In this document: piece after piece, positions 27,811 to 38,575 of the stretch
Layout of the letters: each line of letters opens with the position of its first letter
How positions within the stretch are numbered: position 1 is the stretch's first letter
Assembly (NCBI RefSeq): GCF_025264685.1
Contig: NZ_CP073721.1
Coordinates: 124,001 to 188,000 of the forward strand
Reading direction: 5' to 3'
Length of the DNA: 64,000 nt
Source of the DNA: Dactylosporangium roseum
GTDB taxonomy: Bacteria; Actinomycetota; Actinomycetes; Mycobacteriales; Micromonosporaceae
Translations under genes and position numbers: made by a program
Notes under the pieces: generated by a model
Database searches by the model: none
What the model was told of the DNA's origin: nothing
The model's input: the letters and a program-made list of their open reading frames with translations, nothing else

Positions 27811-27844
27811 CGCGTGACCGGCAGCCCCCTCCGCCGGTCACGCG
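27811..27844. terminator. Stem-loop between the NlpC/P60 gene and the giant repeat gene
   Basis: CGCGTGACCGG (27811-27821) pairs exactly with 27834-27844 around 12 nt. It lies downstream of the NlpC/P60 gene and before the start of the repeat-protein gene on the same strand, so the two are probably separate transcripts. Confidence 0.65.
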
Positions 27845-27931
27845 TCCACGGTGCCACATCAAGTCACGGAACGCTGGGTCGGCCAGCGTCGGGTTTTGGA
27901 TCACCCGCCGCTGTCACGGCGCCCGGGGGGC

Positions 27932-29539
<1,608 letters not shown>

Positions 29540-29736
29540 CGCCACCGTCCCCAGTCGGTTAGCCACGCCTATTGGTCGATCGTCGCCGATCGATCAGTCG
29601 GTCTGCCGCCCGACCGTGTTCCCGCCCACATTTTCTTACCTTACGAAGGCAAGGGACGTCGAGGGCTGATCAATGTCAGCTTCGTCCTTGGCAGGTGAAT
29701 GCGGGTGGAGCAAAGGGTTCGACGTACGCTGGGCTC

Positions 29737-30906
29737 GTGGATGGTGGTTTGAAGCGGGAACTGGAAGCCAAGGTCGTCGCCGGGGAGCGGTTGAGCAGAG
29801 AGGACGGCATCGCGCTCTACGAGAGCGACGATCTCGTCTGGCTCGGCGGCCTGGCGCACCGGATGCGCACGGAGAAGAACGGCGACCGGGTGATGTTCAA
29901 CGTCAACCGGCACCTCAACCTCACCAACGTCTGCTCGGCTAGCTGCGCGTACTGCTCATTTCAGCGCAAGCCGGGCGAGAAGGACGCCTACACCATGCGC
30001 ATCCACGAGGCGGTGGCGAAGGCCAAGGAGATGGAGGATGAGCAGCTCACCGAGCTGCACATCGTGAACGGCCTCCACCCGACGCTGCCGTGGAAGTACT
30101 ACCCGAAGGTCCTGCGCGAGCTGAAGGCCGCGCTGCCCGGGGTCAACCTCAAGGCGTTCACCGCGACCGAGATCCAGTGGTTCGAGAAGATCTCGGGCCT
30201 GCCCGCCGACGAGATCCTCGACGAGCTCATCGACGCCGGCCTGGAGTCGCTGACCGGCGGCGGTGCCGAGATCTTCGACTGGGAGATCCGGCAGCACATT
30301 GTCGACCACGCCACCCACTGGGAGGACTGGTCGCGGATTCACCGGCTGGCCCACAACAAGGGTCTGCGCACGCCGTCGACGATGCTCTACGGCCATATCG
30401 AGGAGCCGCGCCACCGGGTGGACCACGTCATGCGCCTGCGTGAGCTGCAGGACGAGACCGGCGGCTTCACGGTCTTCATCCCGCTGCGCTACCAGCACGA
30501 CTTCGTCGACTCCGCCGACGGCAAGATCCGCAACCGGCTGCAGGCCCGCACGAAGATGGCCAGCCCGGCGGAGTCGCTCAAGACGTTCGCCGTGTCGCGG
30601 CTGATGTTCGACAACGTGCCGCACGTCAAGTGCTTCTGGGTGATGCACGGCCTGTCGGTGGCCCAGATGAGCCTGAACTTCGGCGTCGACGACCTGGACG
30701 GCTCGGTGGTCGAGTACAAGATCACGCATGACGCCGACAGCTACGGCACGCCCAACACCATGCACCGCGAGGACCTGCTGCACCTCATCTGGGACGCGGG
30801 ATTCCAGCCGGTGGAGCGCAACACGCGCTACGAGATCGTCCGGGAGTACGACAAGCCGACGCCGCTCGCCGAGCGCCGTTCGGAGCCTCAGCAGATCTGG
30901 GCGTGA
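29737..30906 (+). CDS. mqnE: Aminofutalosine synthase
   Basis: This 389-residue radical SAM enzyme adds the adenosyl radical to 3-[(1-carboxyvinyl)oxy]benzoate, giving aminofutalosine, in futalosine-route menaquinone synthesis. The cluster motif is CSASCAYCSFQRK (CxxxCxxC). HLNLTNVCSASC, LHIVNGLHPTLPW and LESLTGGGAEIFDWEIR are typical of the MqnE/CofH group, and the length fits MqnE. GTG 29737 is where homology begins; there is no strong ribosome site. Its presence makes the UbiA/UbiD/UbiX genes at 17515-20586 best read as menaquinone genes. Confidence 0.93.
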   Translation: MDGGLKRELEAKVVAGERLSREDGIALYESDDLVWLGGLAHRMRTEKNGDRVMFNVNRHLNLTNVCSASCAYCSFQRKPGEKDAYTMRIHEAVAKAKEMEDEQLTELHIVNGLHPTLPWKYYPKVLRELKAALPGVNLKAFTATEIQWFEKISGLPADEILDELIDAGLESLTGGGAEIFDWEIRQHIVDHATHWEDWSRIHRLAHNKGLRTPSTMLYGHIEEPRHRVDHVMRLRELQDETGGFTVFIPLRYQHDFVDSADGKIRNRLQARTKMASPAESLKTFAVSRLMFDNVPHVKCFWVMHGLSVAQMSLNFGVDDLDGSVVEYKITHDADSYGTPNTMHREDLLHLIWDAGFQPVERNTRYEIVREYDKPTPLAERRSEPQQIWA

Positions 30907-30927
30907 CGGCGCCCCCGGAAAGCGGCC

Positions 30928-31890
30928 TCACCGGTCACCGAGCGCCGCGACGATCCGGGTCACCGCAAGGGCGCAGCCCCAGGAGACGGTGACCCCGGCG
31001 CCGCCGTGCCCGTAGTTGTGGATCACGTCCAGGGCGCCGATCCGCTCGTGCTCCAGGCGGACCTTCGGCCGGTTGGGGCGGATGCCGACGCGGTGGTCGA
31101 GCACCTTCGCGCCGGCCACGCGGGGCTCGATCGTCGCGCACTGGGCGACGATCTGCCGCGCCACGTCGGCGTCCGGCGCGCGGTCCCAGCGGCCGGGCTC
31201 GATGCTGCCACCGAGCACCAACTGCCCGCCGTGCGGCAGGTAGTAGATCGGCAACCGTGACTCGTCGTGCTCGCAGAAGAACTCGTCGACCCCCGGGTTC
31301 TCCACCACCGCGAGCTGGCCCCGGGTCGGCATGATCGACGCGTCGCCGGTGAGCTTGCCCGCACCGGCACCGGTGCAGTTGACCACGACCTTGTCGGGCG
31401 TGGCGGCCTCGGAGAAGGCGTCGACGGTCCGCTGCTCGACGGCCGTCCCGGTGGCGTCCAGGCGTCCGCGGAGATACCGCAGGTAGACGGGCATGTCCAC
31501 GAGCGGCGCCGAATACCACCAGCCGTTGCTGAATCCGGCGGGCAGCTCACCGGGAGTCGCCGTCCGGTAGCCGGGCAGCGGCGCGGCCCACGCCGGTGGG
31601 GTCGTCGGCACCCGGGCTGCCTCCAGGCCGTGCACCGACCGCACGCCCGTCGCCCCCAGGTCCGCCGCCAAACCCAAAAGGATCTGTCGGGTTTCATCAC
31701 TCCACGGCAGCACGCGTTCGTCTTGTGACAAATAGGGGCCCCAGATCGCGCCCGCGGCGCATGACGTGGTGTTGAGGTCCGCTTCCTCGGCAACCACGCT
31801 GACCTGATATCCGGCCTCAGCCAGGCAAATCGCCGTCGTCAATCCCGACACGCCGGCACCGATCACCACGACCCCGCGTCCGGTGTGCAT
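30928..31890 (-). CDS. D-amino-acid oxidase-like FAD oxidoreductase
   Basis: This 320-residue FAD-dependent oxidase of the DAO fold deaminates D-amino acids to keto acids. VVVIGAGVSGLTTAICLAEA is the dinucleotide-binding loop, CAAGAIWGPYL the flavin contact typical of DAO, VVNCTGAGAGKL the second FAD motif, LPIYYLPHGGQLVLGGS and GIRPNRPKVRLE (the DAO Arg that holds substrate carboxylate), and HNYGHGGAGVTVSWGCA closes the site. I chose ATG 31890; the frame stays open far upstream by chance. It converges on mqnE with a 21-bp gap. Confidence 0.9.
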   Translation of the reverse strand: MHTGRGVVVIGAGVSGLTTAICLAEAGYQVSVVAEEADLNTTSCAAGAIWGPYLSQDERVLPWSDETRQILLGLAADLGATGVRSVHGLEAARVPTTPPAWAAPLPGYRTATPGELPAGFSNGWWYSAPLVDMPVYLRYLRGRLDATGTAVEQRTVDAFSEAATPDKVVVNCTGAGAGKLTGDASIMPTRGQLAVVENPGVDEFFCEHDESRLPIYYLPHGGQLVLGGSIEPGRWDRAPDADVARQIVAQCATIEPRVAGAKVLDHRVGIRPNRPKVRLEHERIGALDVIHNYGHGGAGVTVSWGCALAVTRIVAALGDR

Positions 31891-31999
31891 GAGTCGACAG
31901 TAGGCCATTATCGTCATCAAGTGAATACGGGCGGTTGCATAGATCCATGAAGATGAGGTGAAATCGAATCTCGCCGACGGAGAGCCTTGGGGGGTGGTG

Positions 32000-32986
32000 A
32001 TGTTGGAATCGCCGTCGGCCGGCGCCTTTCTGGTGTTGGGTGAGGTGCACACCGCGCTGCTGCAGAGTTCCGCCGCGTTGCCGGTCAACGCGTGCGAGCG
32101 GCTGGTCCGGCTGATCGGAGGGGAGCGGATCCGCCGCTTCGAGCGGCCCATCGTGCACGTCGCCTCGCCGAGCGTGCTGACCGGTGTCGACTGCCGGCTC
32201 GCCACCCGCGACGGCGCGAAGGTGCGGGCCATCGGCACCGTCGAGAGCCGGGTGGCGATCACGGGCGGTCACCTGCTCCAGGCATCCTCGCGGGTGTGCC
32301 TGGAGCCGAGTGCGGCCCGCCGCCGGCTGCCCTGGTCGCACTACCTGACCCGGCCCGGCCGGGCCGAGGTGATCGCCAAGCGGCTCGACGCCGAGGACCT
32401 GGCGCAGAGCTTCGTCCAGGGTGAGCTCCGCGCGGACCACGACGACACCGTGCTCGACCTGGCCAGCGTGACCACACGCCTGGTCGACGAGGTGCAGCAG
32501 TCGTCCGCCCTGGATCGGCGGGCGCCGCTGCGCGCCGGCCGGACCAAGCTCCGGTGGGCGGCGGTGGTTGCGGAGGGAGCGGTACGGGGCCCGTCGCTGG
32601 TGGTCGAGAGCGGCGGGGTACGGACGTTGGTGGTGCAGTGTCGCGCCGTCGATGTCGACACGATCGGTGACTTCAGTGACGATGTCGCGCTGCACGACTG
32701 GCTGCTGACCACCCTGCTCCACGTGATCGAGAGCAGCCGCATGGGGAACGACGATCATGCCAAGGTGATGGCCCGGCTCCGGCCCGCGGTCGAGCACCTG
32801 CTGCACCTGTGGATGCCCGAGGCGCGGCTGAGCCGGGACGAGGTGGGCGCGCAACTGTGGCGCAGCCTCGAGAACCGGCCCGGGATGAGTCGTCAATGGC
32901 GGTCGTGTGTCGATCGAATCAGGGACCAACTGGCGCTGAACACAATCGCGCTGTTCGGCGAACGGGTCGGGGAGGCCAGTAGATGA
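32000..32986 (+). CDS. SCO2521-family conserved protein
   Basis: This 328-residue protein has no catalytic motif I can see. It reads MLESPSAGAFLVLGEVHTAL at the start, continues with RFERPIVHVASPSVLTGVDC and then mixed alpha/beta sequence, and has a helical C-terminus (RLRPAVEHLLHLWMPEARL). I assign it to the SCO2521 family of uncharacterised actinobacterial proteins mainly because SCO2522-2525-like genes lie beside it. ATG 32000 follows a GGGGGG site; GTG 31958 is an alternative. It overlaps the next gene by 4 bp. The function of the family is unknown. Confidence 0.6.
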   Translation: MLESPSAGAFLVLGEVHTALLQSSAALPVNACERLVRLIGGERIRRFERPIVHVASPSVLTGVDCRLATRDGAKVRAIGTVESRVAITGGHLLQASSRVCLEPSAARRRLPWSHYLTRPGRAEVIAKRLDAEDLAQSFVQGELRADHDDTVLDLASVTTRLVDEVQQSSALDRRAPLRAGRTKLRWAAVVAEGAVRGPSLVVESGGVRTLVVQCRAVDVDTIGDFSDDVALHDWLLTTLLHVIESSRMGNDDHAKVMARLRPAVEHLLHLWMPEARLSRDEVGAQLWRSLENRPGMSRQWRSCVDRIRDQLALNTIALFGERVGEASR

Positions 32987-34089
32987 CCGAGGGGGAGTCG
33001 GCGCGCCCACGTGACCCCGTGGCGCAGTCGAAGATCATCAAGAAAATGCTCTTGTCGGTGGGGATCGGCAGCATCGCGTACCTGCTCACGAATATTCTGA
33101 TCGACGGGGTCGGCGAGCAGCAGATCTGGGTGATCACGCTGTCGCTGCTGATCGGTGGCGTGACGTTTCTGACGCAGTTTCTGCACGATCTGGAAAAGCG
33201 GATGGAGACGGTGGAAAACGCCGAATCGGAGCAATCACGCCGGGTCGGCGAGCTGGTCGACTCGCGGTTCACCGCGATCAACGACGTCGTGCGGGAGCGG
33301 TTCGTCGAGATCGACAAGGTGGTGCAGGGCGGCTTCGCGAAGATCAACGAGGCGACGCAGTTGTTCGGCCTCGTCGAGGCGTCCGCGCTGCGGACCGATG
33401 CCGTGACCCAGCTCGTACGACACTCGACACAGATCGATCCGCAGGCTCCCGACCTGGTGTTCCGGTTCGCCCAGGCCGAGATCAGCCGGATGTCGGAGTT
33501 CCTCAAGGAGCTCAGCGAAGGCGGCAACGTCACCTACGAGGGCGAGGACCGCGACTGGATGCTGTCCCTGGCCGCGAACTGCCGGTCGACCATCGACGCC
33601 ATCAGCCTGACCACGGTAGATGCCCGGGGATCGGGGTTCGTCGACGGCAGCCTGTGGAGCAGCGACCTCGGCCAGCGGTACCTCGAGGTGCAGCGCGACG
33701 CGCTCGATCGCGGCGTGCGCATCCGGCGGGTCTTCATCCTCGATCGGCCGGGTCTCGCCGACGACCCGATGTTCATGGAGAACTGCCTGCTCCAGCAGGA
33801 GATGGGCATCGAGGTGCGGCTGCTGGACACGCACGCGATCCCGGGCACCCGGCGCAGCTCACTGTTCGACTTCATCCTGTTCGACGACGTGATCAGCTAC
33901 GAGTCGACGCCGGCGTCGAGCATCGACGGCTCGATCCGCCCGACGATCGTCACCACCCGCCTCGAACTGCGGGCCAGCCGGGTCAAGGACCGCCTCCTGC
34001 GGTTCAAGGACCTTCACAACTCGGCCCGCCCGATCGTCCACTCAGCCGGTGAAAACATACTGAAGGCGGTCGACCGCGGCGAGCGGTAG
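32983..34089 (+). CDS. Two-helix membrane protein with cytoplasmic PLD-like domain
   Basis: A 368-residue protein with two N-terminal transmembrane helices (LLSVGIGSIAYLLTNILI and IWVITLSLLIGGVTFLTQFL), a coiled-coil linker (DLEKRMETVENAESEQSRR) and a C-terminal alpha/beta domain of about 200 residues. The latter (DWMLSLAANCRSTIDAISL; GVRIRRVFILDRPG; SSLFDFILFDDVISYES) recalls catalytically dead phospholipase-D-like domains used as sensors. No HKD motif is visible. It is coupled to the SCO2521-like gene by a 4-bp overlap, and its last 48 bp overlap the convergent SCO2522-like gene. A family name could not be assigned. Confidence 0.7.
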   Translation: MTEGESARPRDPVAQSKIIKKMLLSVGIGSIAYLLTNILIDGVGEQQIWVITLSLLIGGVTFLTQFLHDLEKRMETVENAESEQSRRVGELVDSRFTAINDVVRERFVEIDKVVQGGFAKINEATQLFGLVEASALRTDAVTQLVRHSTQIDPQAPDLVFRFAQAEISRMSEFLKELSEGGNVTYEGEDRDWMLSLAANCRSTIDAISLTTVDARGSGFVDGSLWSSDLGQRYLEVQRDALDRGVRIRRVFILDRPGLADDPMFMENCLLQQEMGIEVRLLDTHAIPGTRRSSLFDFILFDDVISYESTPASSIDGSIRPTIVTTRLELRASRVKDRLLRFKDLHNSARPIVHSAGENILKAVDRGER

Positions 34090-34998
34090 GACGATGCCCT
34101 CGTCCCCGGCCCGCCGGACCACGTCCTCGTTCAGACCCGCTTCGATCGCCACCTGACTCAGGATGGTCCGGACCGCCTGTTCGGTGGCGAAGAAGCGACT
34201 GCCGAGAACGGAGAGCGAGCGGTACGCGCTGAAGGGCGCCGCGTCCGGATTGACCTGCATGACGGCGGGCAGGCGCCCCCACTCGCTCGGATAGGCGCCC
34301 TCCCACGCCCGGGGCACCGCGACCGCCCGCCCCTCGTAGCGCAGCAGTCCCAGCCGCAGCAGTTCCCAGACCGAGGCGAGATATGCGCACGACCAGCGCC
34401 GGTGCCGGTCCGGCTCGTCCCAGAGCTGCACGTCGACGAAGACCGAGTGCCGGTTCGCCGCGTTCTGCACCGGCGGCCGCCACGGCTGCAGCCCGCCCAT
34501 CGCCTCACCACCGGTGACGGACGGCGAGCGCTCCCCGTTGCTCAGCCAGCCGCTCTCGCCGACCGGCGGGCGGGAGCCGTTGGTGCCCGGCGGCGGGTCG
34601 GCGACGATCCGCTCCTCGACCAGCCGGGCCAGCTCGACCCCGTCGGCCTCCGCGCACGCCGACTCGCGGGCGATGTAGTCGATGCGCACGCCGTTGGCGT
34701 CGGCGGCGGCGAGCAGCATCGGCAGGACCTCGCTCGGCGGCTGCTTCGGCCCGAAGTAGTCGTCGATCAGAAAACACGTGCTGATGCGCACCGACCGGCC
34801 GGTCGCCGATCTGCGGTGGATGTCCGCCGCCGCGGCGACCCACGGCGCGAGCTGCGCGAAGTGCGCCTTGAGCCGCTCGGGTCCGTCGCGGAAGTCCTCG
34901 AAGTACAGGTGGCCGGCCTCGATCGACAGGTGTGACAACGGCAGGGAGGTACTGCGCGGCTCCGCACCCGCCTCCCGGAACGTCGCCGCCTGGTGCAT
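34042..34998 (-). CDS. SCO2522-family conserved protein
   Basis: This 318-residue protein starts with LPLSHLSIEAGHLYFEDF and ERLKAHFAQLAPWVAAA, the block I associate with SCO2522. The centre contains STCFLIDDYFGPKQPPSEV and RIDYIARESACAEADGVELA; the end is helical. No known enzymatic motif was recognised, though the paired Asp of LIDDYF could bind metal. ATG 34998 abuts the stop of the P-loop gene upstream (no gap), so they are co-translated. Last of four minus-strand genes in the cluster. Role unknown. Confidence 0.68.
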   Translation of the reverse strand: MHQAATFREAGAEPRSTSLPLSHLSIEAGHLYFEDFRDGPERLKAHFAQLAPWVAAAADIHRRSATGRSVRISTCFLIDDYFGPKQPPSEVLPMLLAAADANGVRIDYIARESACAEADGVELARLVEERIVADPPPGTNGSRPPVGESGWLSNGERSPSVTGGEAMGGLQPWRPPVQNAANRHSVFVDVQLWDEPDRHRRWSCAYLASVWELLRLGLLRYEGRAVAVPRAWEGAYPSEWGRLPAVMQVNPDAAPFSAYRSLSVLGSRFFATEQAVRTILSQVAIEAGLNEDVVRRAGDEGIVLPLAAVDRLQYVFTG

Positions 34999-35916
34999 CT
35001 ACAGCCCTTCCCAGGCGGTGTCGTCGACGAGCCGTTGCGCGAGCCGGTCGAAGGCGTCGAGCGTCTCCTGGTTGGCGATCTGGCGCAGCTTCACGTCGTC
35101 GTCGGCGATGAGCTGCTCGCGCCACTGCAGCACCGGGTCGAGCGGCACGCTGCCCAGGACCAGCGTGCGGCCGAGGCCGACCTTGCCGGCGAGCCGCTGC
35201 AACTCGTAGTTGCAGTCCTCCAGCCACGCGATCTGGGCCGGCCGCAGGCCGGCGAGGTCGTCGGAGCTGGGGTCGACGACGGCGGTGCGGACGAAACGGA
35301 TCTGCCGGGTCAGCTCGTCGCGGTCGTGGCCGAACCGCATCCCGGTCTCGAGGATGCCCTGCTCGCCGAAGACCAGGTCGGCGGCCGAGATGATGTGCTG
35401 GCGGGTCCAGCGGTGGAAGACCAGCCAGCGGCTGGTGGTCGAGCGTAGCTGCGGTTCGGCGGTCGCGGCCAGTACGGTCTCCACCGCATGCGAGCGACCG
35501 GCACTGAGGTCGATGAGCGAGATCTCGAACTCCTCCTCCAGCTTGAGGAAGAGATCGGCGCAGCGTCGCACCATCTCGGGCGAGCCGGGCAGCTCGCCGC
35601 CGCCGCTGTCGCCCGGGAAGAGGACCAGCCGGCCGGAGCGCAGCGGCTGGTGGCGCATCGACTCGCCCTCGGACTCCGACCAGACGTCGACCGAATACGG
35701 CTCGCCGATGCGGCCCTGTAGGTAGGAGTGCAGGCCGCGGCCCCGCTTGCCGTGCAGCAGACCCTCGATCTGGAACACGGTGCCCGCCGTCGGTGAACCG
35801 AAGTCGAAGTCGAGGTAGCAGACGTCGCCGCCCTGCAGCGCGCGCCGGTAGACGATGTTGCTGCTGGTCACCGACCGGCCGGTGCCGCCCTTGTCCGACG
35901 TGGCGAAGACGAGCAT
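34999..35916 (-). CDS. SCO2523-family variant P-loop protein (MinD/ParA-like fold)
   Basis: This 305-residue protein resembles deviant-Walker NTPases of the ParA/MinD group. The first strand and loop read MLVFATSDKGGTGRSVTSSN: the KGGTG looks like the signature Lys of deviant Walker A, but the expected GKT/GKS is replaced by GRS. CYLDFDFGSPTAG supplies the switch-I Asp; ISLIDLSAGRSHAVE is the Walker B-like strand. Nucleotide hydrolysis is therefore doubtful. ATG 35916 lies directly after the SCO2524 stop; GTG 35931 is an alternative that overlaps it. It could act as a switch or scaffold within the cluster. Confidence 0.75.
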   Translation of the reverse strand: MLVFATSDKGGTGRSVTSSNIVYRRALQGGDVCYLDFDFGSPTAGTVFQIEGLLHGKRGRGLHSYLQGRIGEPYSVDVWSESEGESMRHQPLRSGRLVLFPGDSGGGELPGSPEMVRRCADLFLKLEEEFEISLIDLSAGRSHAVETVLAATAEPQLRSTTSRWLVFHRWTRQHIISAADLVFGEQGILETGMRFGHDRDELTRQIRFVRTAVVDPSSDDLAGLRPAQIAWLEDCNYELQRLAGKVGLGRTLVLGSVPLDPVLQWREQLIADDDVKLRQIANQETLDAFDRLAQRLVDDTAWEGL

Positions 35917-35917
35917 G

Positions 35918-37759
35918 TCACCGCATCCCACTGGCGTCGCGCCGGGCGGCGCTGAGCCGGTCGAGGTCGACGAGGACCTGGGCGGCGAGGGCGGCGGCGG
36001 TGCCCGGCCGGGTGCGTATGACGTCGTGCGCCCGGCGCAGGGTCGCGCCGGCCGACTTCAACGCGTCGCGCATCGAGGGACCGGAGTCGGCGGAGATGCG
36101 CAGCAGCTCCTGGTCATAGATGTGATCGGCCTCGGTGAGCAGGTCGGTCGCCTGGGCGACCAGCGCCGGGCTGCGCAGCGGCGGGCTGTCGATGAGTGTC
36201 GCCGCGGCGACGAGGCAGTTGATGACCCGCTCCGAGTAGTACCAGGACGCGGCCTCGTCGGACGGGGGCAGGCTGGGGTAGATCGCCGACGGCTGGTCCC
36301 ACAGCCCGGCCGCCGGCCCCTGCTCGATGCGGCGCCGGGTGACGTGCTCCCACACCTCGTCGATGAGGTTCGTCATCTCGTTGCGCAGGTCGACCCGGTT
36401 GAGCAGGGCGGCCACCCGCAGCGTCTGTTTGAGCAACTGGGTGGAGAAGTCGGCCAGCTCCCAACTGAGCATCGGGCCGTCGACCTCCTCGCTGCCGTCG
36501 AGCTGGAACGGGAAGCCGGGCAGATGCAGGGCGATCGCCGGGTCGTCGGCGGAGATCGGGCGACGGGTGATCCGGGCCCGTTCGGCGAGTTCTTCGAGCA
36601 CCTGGCCGATCCGGACCGGGTCGGACTCGTTGCTGACCTTGTTGACGGTCATGTCGAGCACGACCATCGACGAGACGAGCAGGCTCAGGTAGTCGGACTG
36701 GGAGCCGTCGACCGTCATCCACGGCACGTTCTCCAGCGGCCAGCGGCTGTCGCCGAAGCGCGCGATCTTCGACCAGTACGAGAGGGTCAGGTCGTATCGG
36801 ATCTGGAGGGCCCGGGACAGGCGCTGCTGCTCCTCGTCGAGCAGGCCCAGCAGGCGGGTGCGCTCGGAGAACAGGTGCTGCATGCAGTCGAGCGCCACCG
36901 CGGTGAAGTAGGCGTAGGGCGCGGCGAGGGCGTAGCCGTGCGGTTGGTGGATGCCGGCCTCGTTGGTGTCGACCTGAGGCGCGCCCTTGGTGATGCCCCA
37001 GGACCAGCCGCACTCGAAGACCTTGTTGTCGTTGTCGAGGTCCGGTATCTCACCGAGGCCGAACGTCACGTCGCGCAGACCGGCCCGGATCTCCTCCACG
37101 ATGGCCTGGAACTCCAGCCGGATACGGTTCTTCGGCTGGCGCGCCTGGTTGATCATCTGGAGCAGGTTGAGGCCCTCTTGGGACTCCGGGTCGAGCACGT
37201 TGACCGTGAAGCTGCGCATCAGGCCGATCATGGCGCCGGTCAGCCGCTGGCTCGCCAGCTTCTCGATGGTGCGGACCTCGTCGCGGAGGTTGGGCCGGGT
37301 GAGCACCCGGCGGAACACCTTGGCGAAACCGATGACCGCCAGGGAGAGCCGGATGGAGATCGCGAACGAGTCGACCACGTCGAGGGCACGCTGCATCTCG
37401 GTCGGCTCACCCGATTCAGCGGCGGTGAAGTAGCTGCCGCCTCCGTAGGTCGGGCGTCCCTCCTCGTCGATGTAGGTGGTGAGGTACTCGTGGATGACCC
37501 GCATGAGCACCTGCGGGATCTCGACGCTGTCGCCGATCGCCTCGAGTGAGTGCTCGACGTCCTCGGCGGTCTCGTTGGGCAGGTCCAGCTTGAACGTCGA
37601 AACCTCGGTGGCCGGCCCCATCAGGCACAGCAACTGCTCCGCGTCGCTGATGGAATTGCGCTGGCGCCGGCCTTCCCAGACCCAGGTGCCCTTCTGAAAG
37701 GATGAACGCGCCACGGCGCGCCATGATTCGAGCAGTTGTTGACGGGGCTGGATCCTCAT
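35918..37759 (-). CDS. SCO2524-family large helical protein
   Basis: This 613-residue, mostly alpha-helical soluble protein has no motif I can tie to an activity. It starts MRIQPRQQLLESWRAVARSS after a GGGAGG ribosome site and contains GRPTYGGGSYFTAAESG, QNYL-free helical arrays and MIGLMRSFTVNVLDPESQEG. It is placed by its position and start in the SCO2524 family of uncharacterised actinobacterial proteins. It sits 21 bp after the methyltransferase and next to the P-loop gene, a constant order in the family. It may be the effector or scaffold that the P-loop protein controls; this is inference. Confidence 0.68.
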   Translation of the reverse strand: MRIQPRQQLLESWRAVARSSFQKGTWVWEGRRQRNSISDAEQLLCLMGPATEVSTFKLDLPNETAEDVEHSLEAIGDSVEIPQVLMRVIHEYLTTYIDEEGRPTYGGGSYFTAAESGEPTEMQRALDVVDSFAISIRLSLAVIGFAKVFRRVLTRPNLRDEVRTIEKLASQRLTGAMIGLMRSFTVNVLDPESQEGLNLLQMINQARQPKNRIRLEFQAIVEEIRAGLRDVTFGLGEIPDLDNDNKVFECGWSWGITKGAPQVDTNEAGIHQPHGYALAAPYAYFTAVALDCMQHLFSERTRLLGLLDEEQQRLSRALQIRYDLTLSYWSKIARFGDSRWPLENVPWMTVDGSQSDYLSLLVSSMVVLDMTVNKVSNESDPVRIGQVLEELAERARITRRPISADDPAIALHLPGFPFQLDGSEEVDGPMLSWELADFSTQLLKQTLRVAALLNRVDLRNEMTNLIDEVWEHVTRRRIEQGPAAGLWDQPSAIYPSLPPSDEAASWYYSERVINCLVAAATLIDSPPLRSPALVAQATDLLTEADHIYDQELLRISADSGPSMRDALKSAGATLRRAHDVIRTRPGTAAALAAQVLVDLDRLSAARRDASGMR

Positions 37760-37780
37760 GGGCCTCCCACCACACGCTTT

Positions 37781-38548
37781 TCAGTCGATGGCCGCACCCG
37801 CCCGCCCGAGGGCGAGGATCATGCCTTTGTATTGCGCCTTGACGACCTGACCCGAGAATACCGGCTGGACGTCGACCTCTTCAACGAGCGGGTTGAGCTT
37901 CTGCCGCACATCGTCCACCGTCACCGACACCGCGGGATAGCGGATCCCGCCGACGGAGTAGCCCGGCGACTGGGTCATGAAGGCGGCCGCGAATGGCGCG
38001 CCGGGACGCAGCGCGTGGACGAACCTCTCCAGGGCCCCGGCAAATTCTTCGGGGCGTTCGGACATGGACTCGGCGACGAAGAACATCGTGCCCAGGTCCC
38101 AGTGGCGCCGCTCGAGCTCGAAGAGGTCACCCGGCTGGACGTGCACCTTCGCGGCCTCGACGCGCGGGTCGACGCCGCTGTACGGCGAGTCGTCCTTGGC
38201 CGCCAGCACCGCCCAGAACGGCTCCCAGATCGCGTCGAAATTCGGCAACTGAGTCTGCAGCCAGGCCAAATTTGATCGACTGTGCTCGAACAGTGTCACG
38301 CTGTCGCAGAACGGCAGCATCGCCATCATCGGGTAAAGGTTCGCGCCGGCGCCGACGTCCACGCCGTGCGCCCCGGGCGCCGGGGCGTGGGCGATGAAGA
38401 AATCTCGCACCATTTGCAAGATCTGGCGATCGTCCTCGATGAGTGTGGCGTAGTTGTCCTGTACGTACTGCGCGGGGTTGAACGAATCCCAGGGATAGGC
38501 CGAATTGCCATGATCGTTCCCGGTGATCGTCGGTGTCCCCACGTCCAT
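37781..38548 (-). CDS. SCO2525-family SAM-dependent methyltransferase
   Basis: This 255-residue class I methyltransferase is related to the NNMT/PNMT/TEMT group. YPWDSFNPAQYVQDNYATL is the substrate lid typical of that group; GVDVGAGANLYPMMAML is motif I with the SAM-binding Gly residues; VTLFEHSRSNLAWLQ carries the acidic SAM-ribose contact; FFVAESMSERPEEFAGAL follows motif IV. It is the first gene of the minus-strand SCO2525-2522-like operon. The substrate may be a small amine or a partner protein; nothing in the sequence decides. Confidence 0.85.
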   Translation of the reverse strand: MDVGTPTITGNDHGNSAYPWDSFNPAQYVQDNYATLIEDDRQILQMVRDFFIAHAPAPGAHGVDVGAGANLYPMMAMLPFCDSVTLFEHSRSNLAWLQTQLPNFDAIWEPFWAVLAAKDDSPYSGVDPRVEAAKVHVQPGDLFELERRHWDLGTMFFVAESMSERPEEFAGALERFVHALRPGAPFAAAFMTQSPGYSVGGIRYPAVSVTVDDVRQKLNPLVEEVDVQPVFSGQVVKAQYKGMILALGRAGAAID

Positions 38549-38575
38549 GGCCGGCGCTCCGATCCGGTCGGCAGG

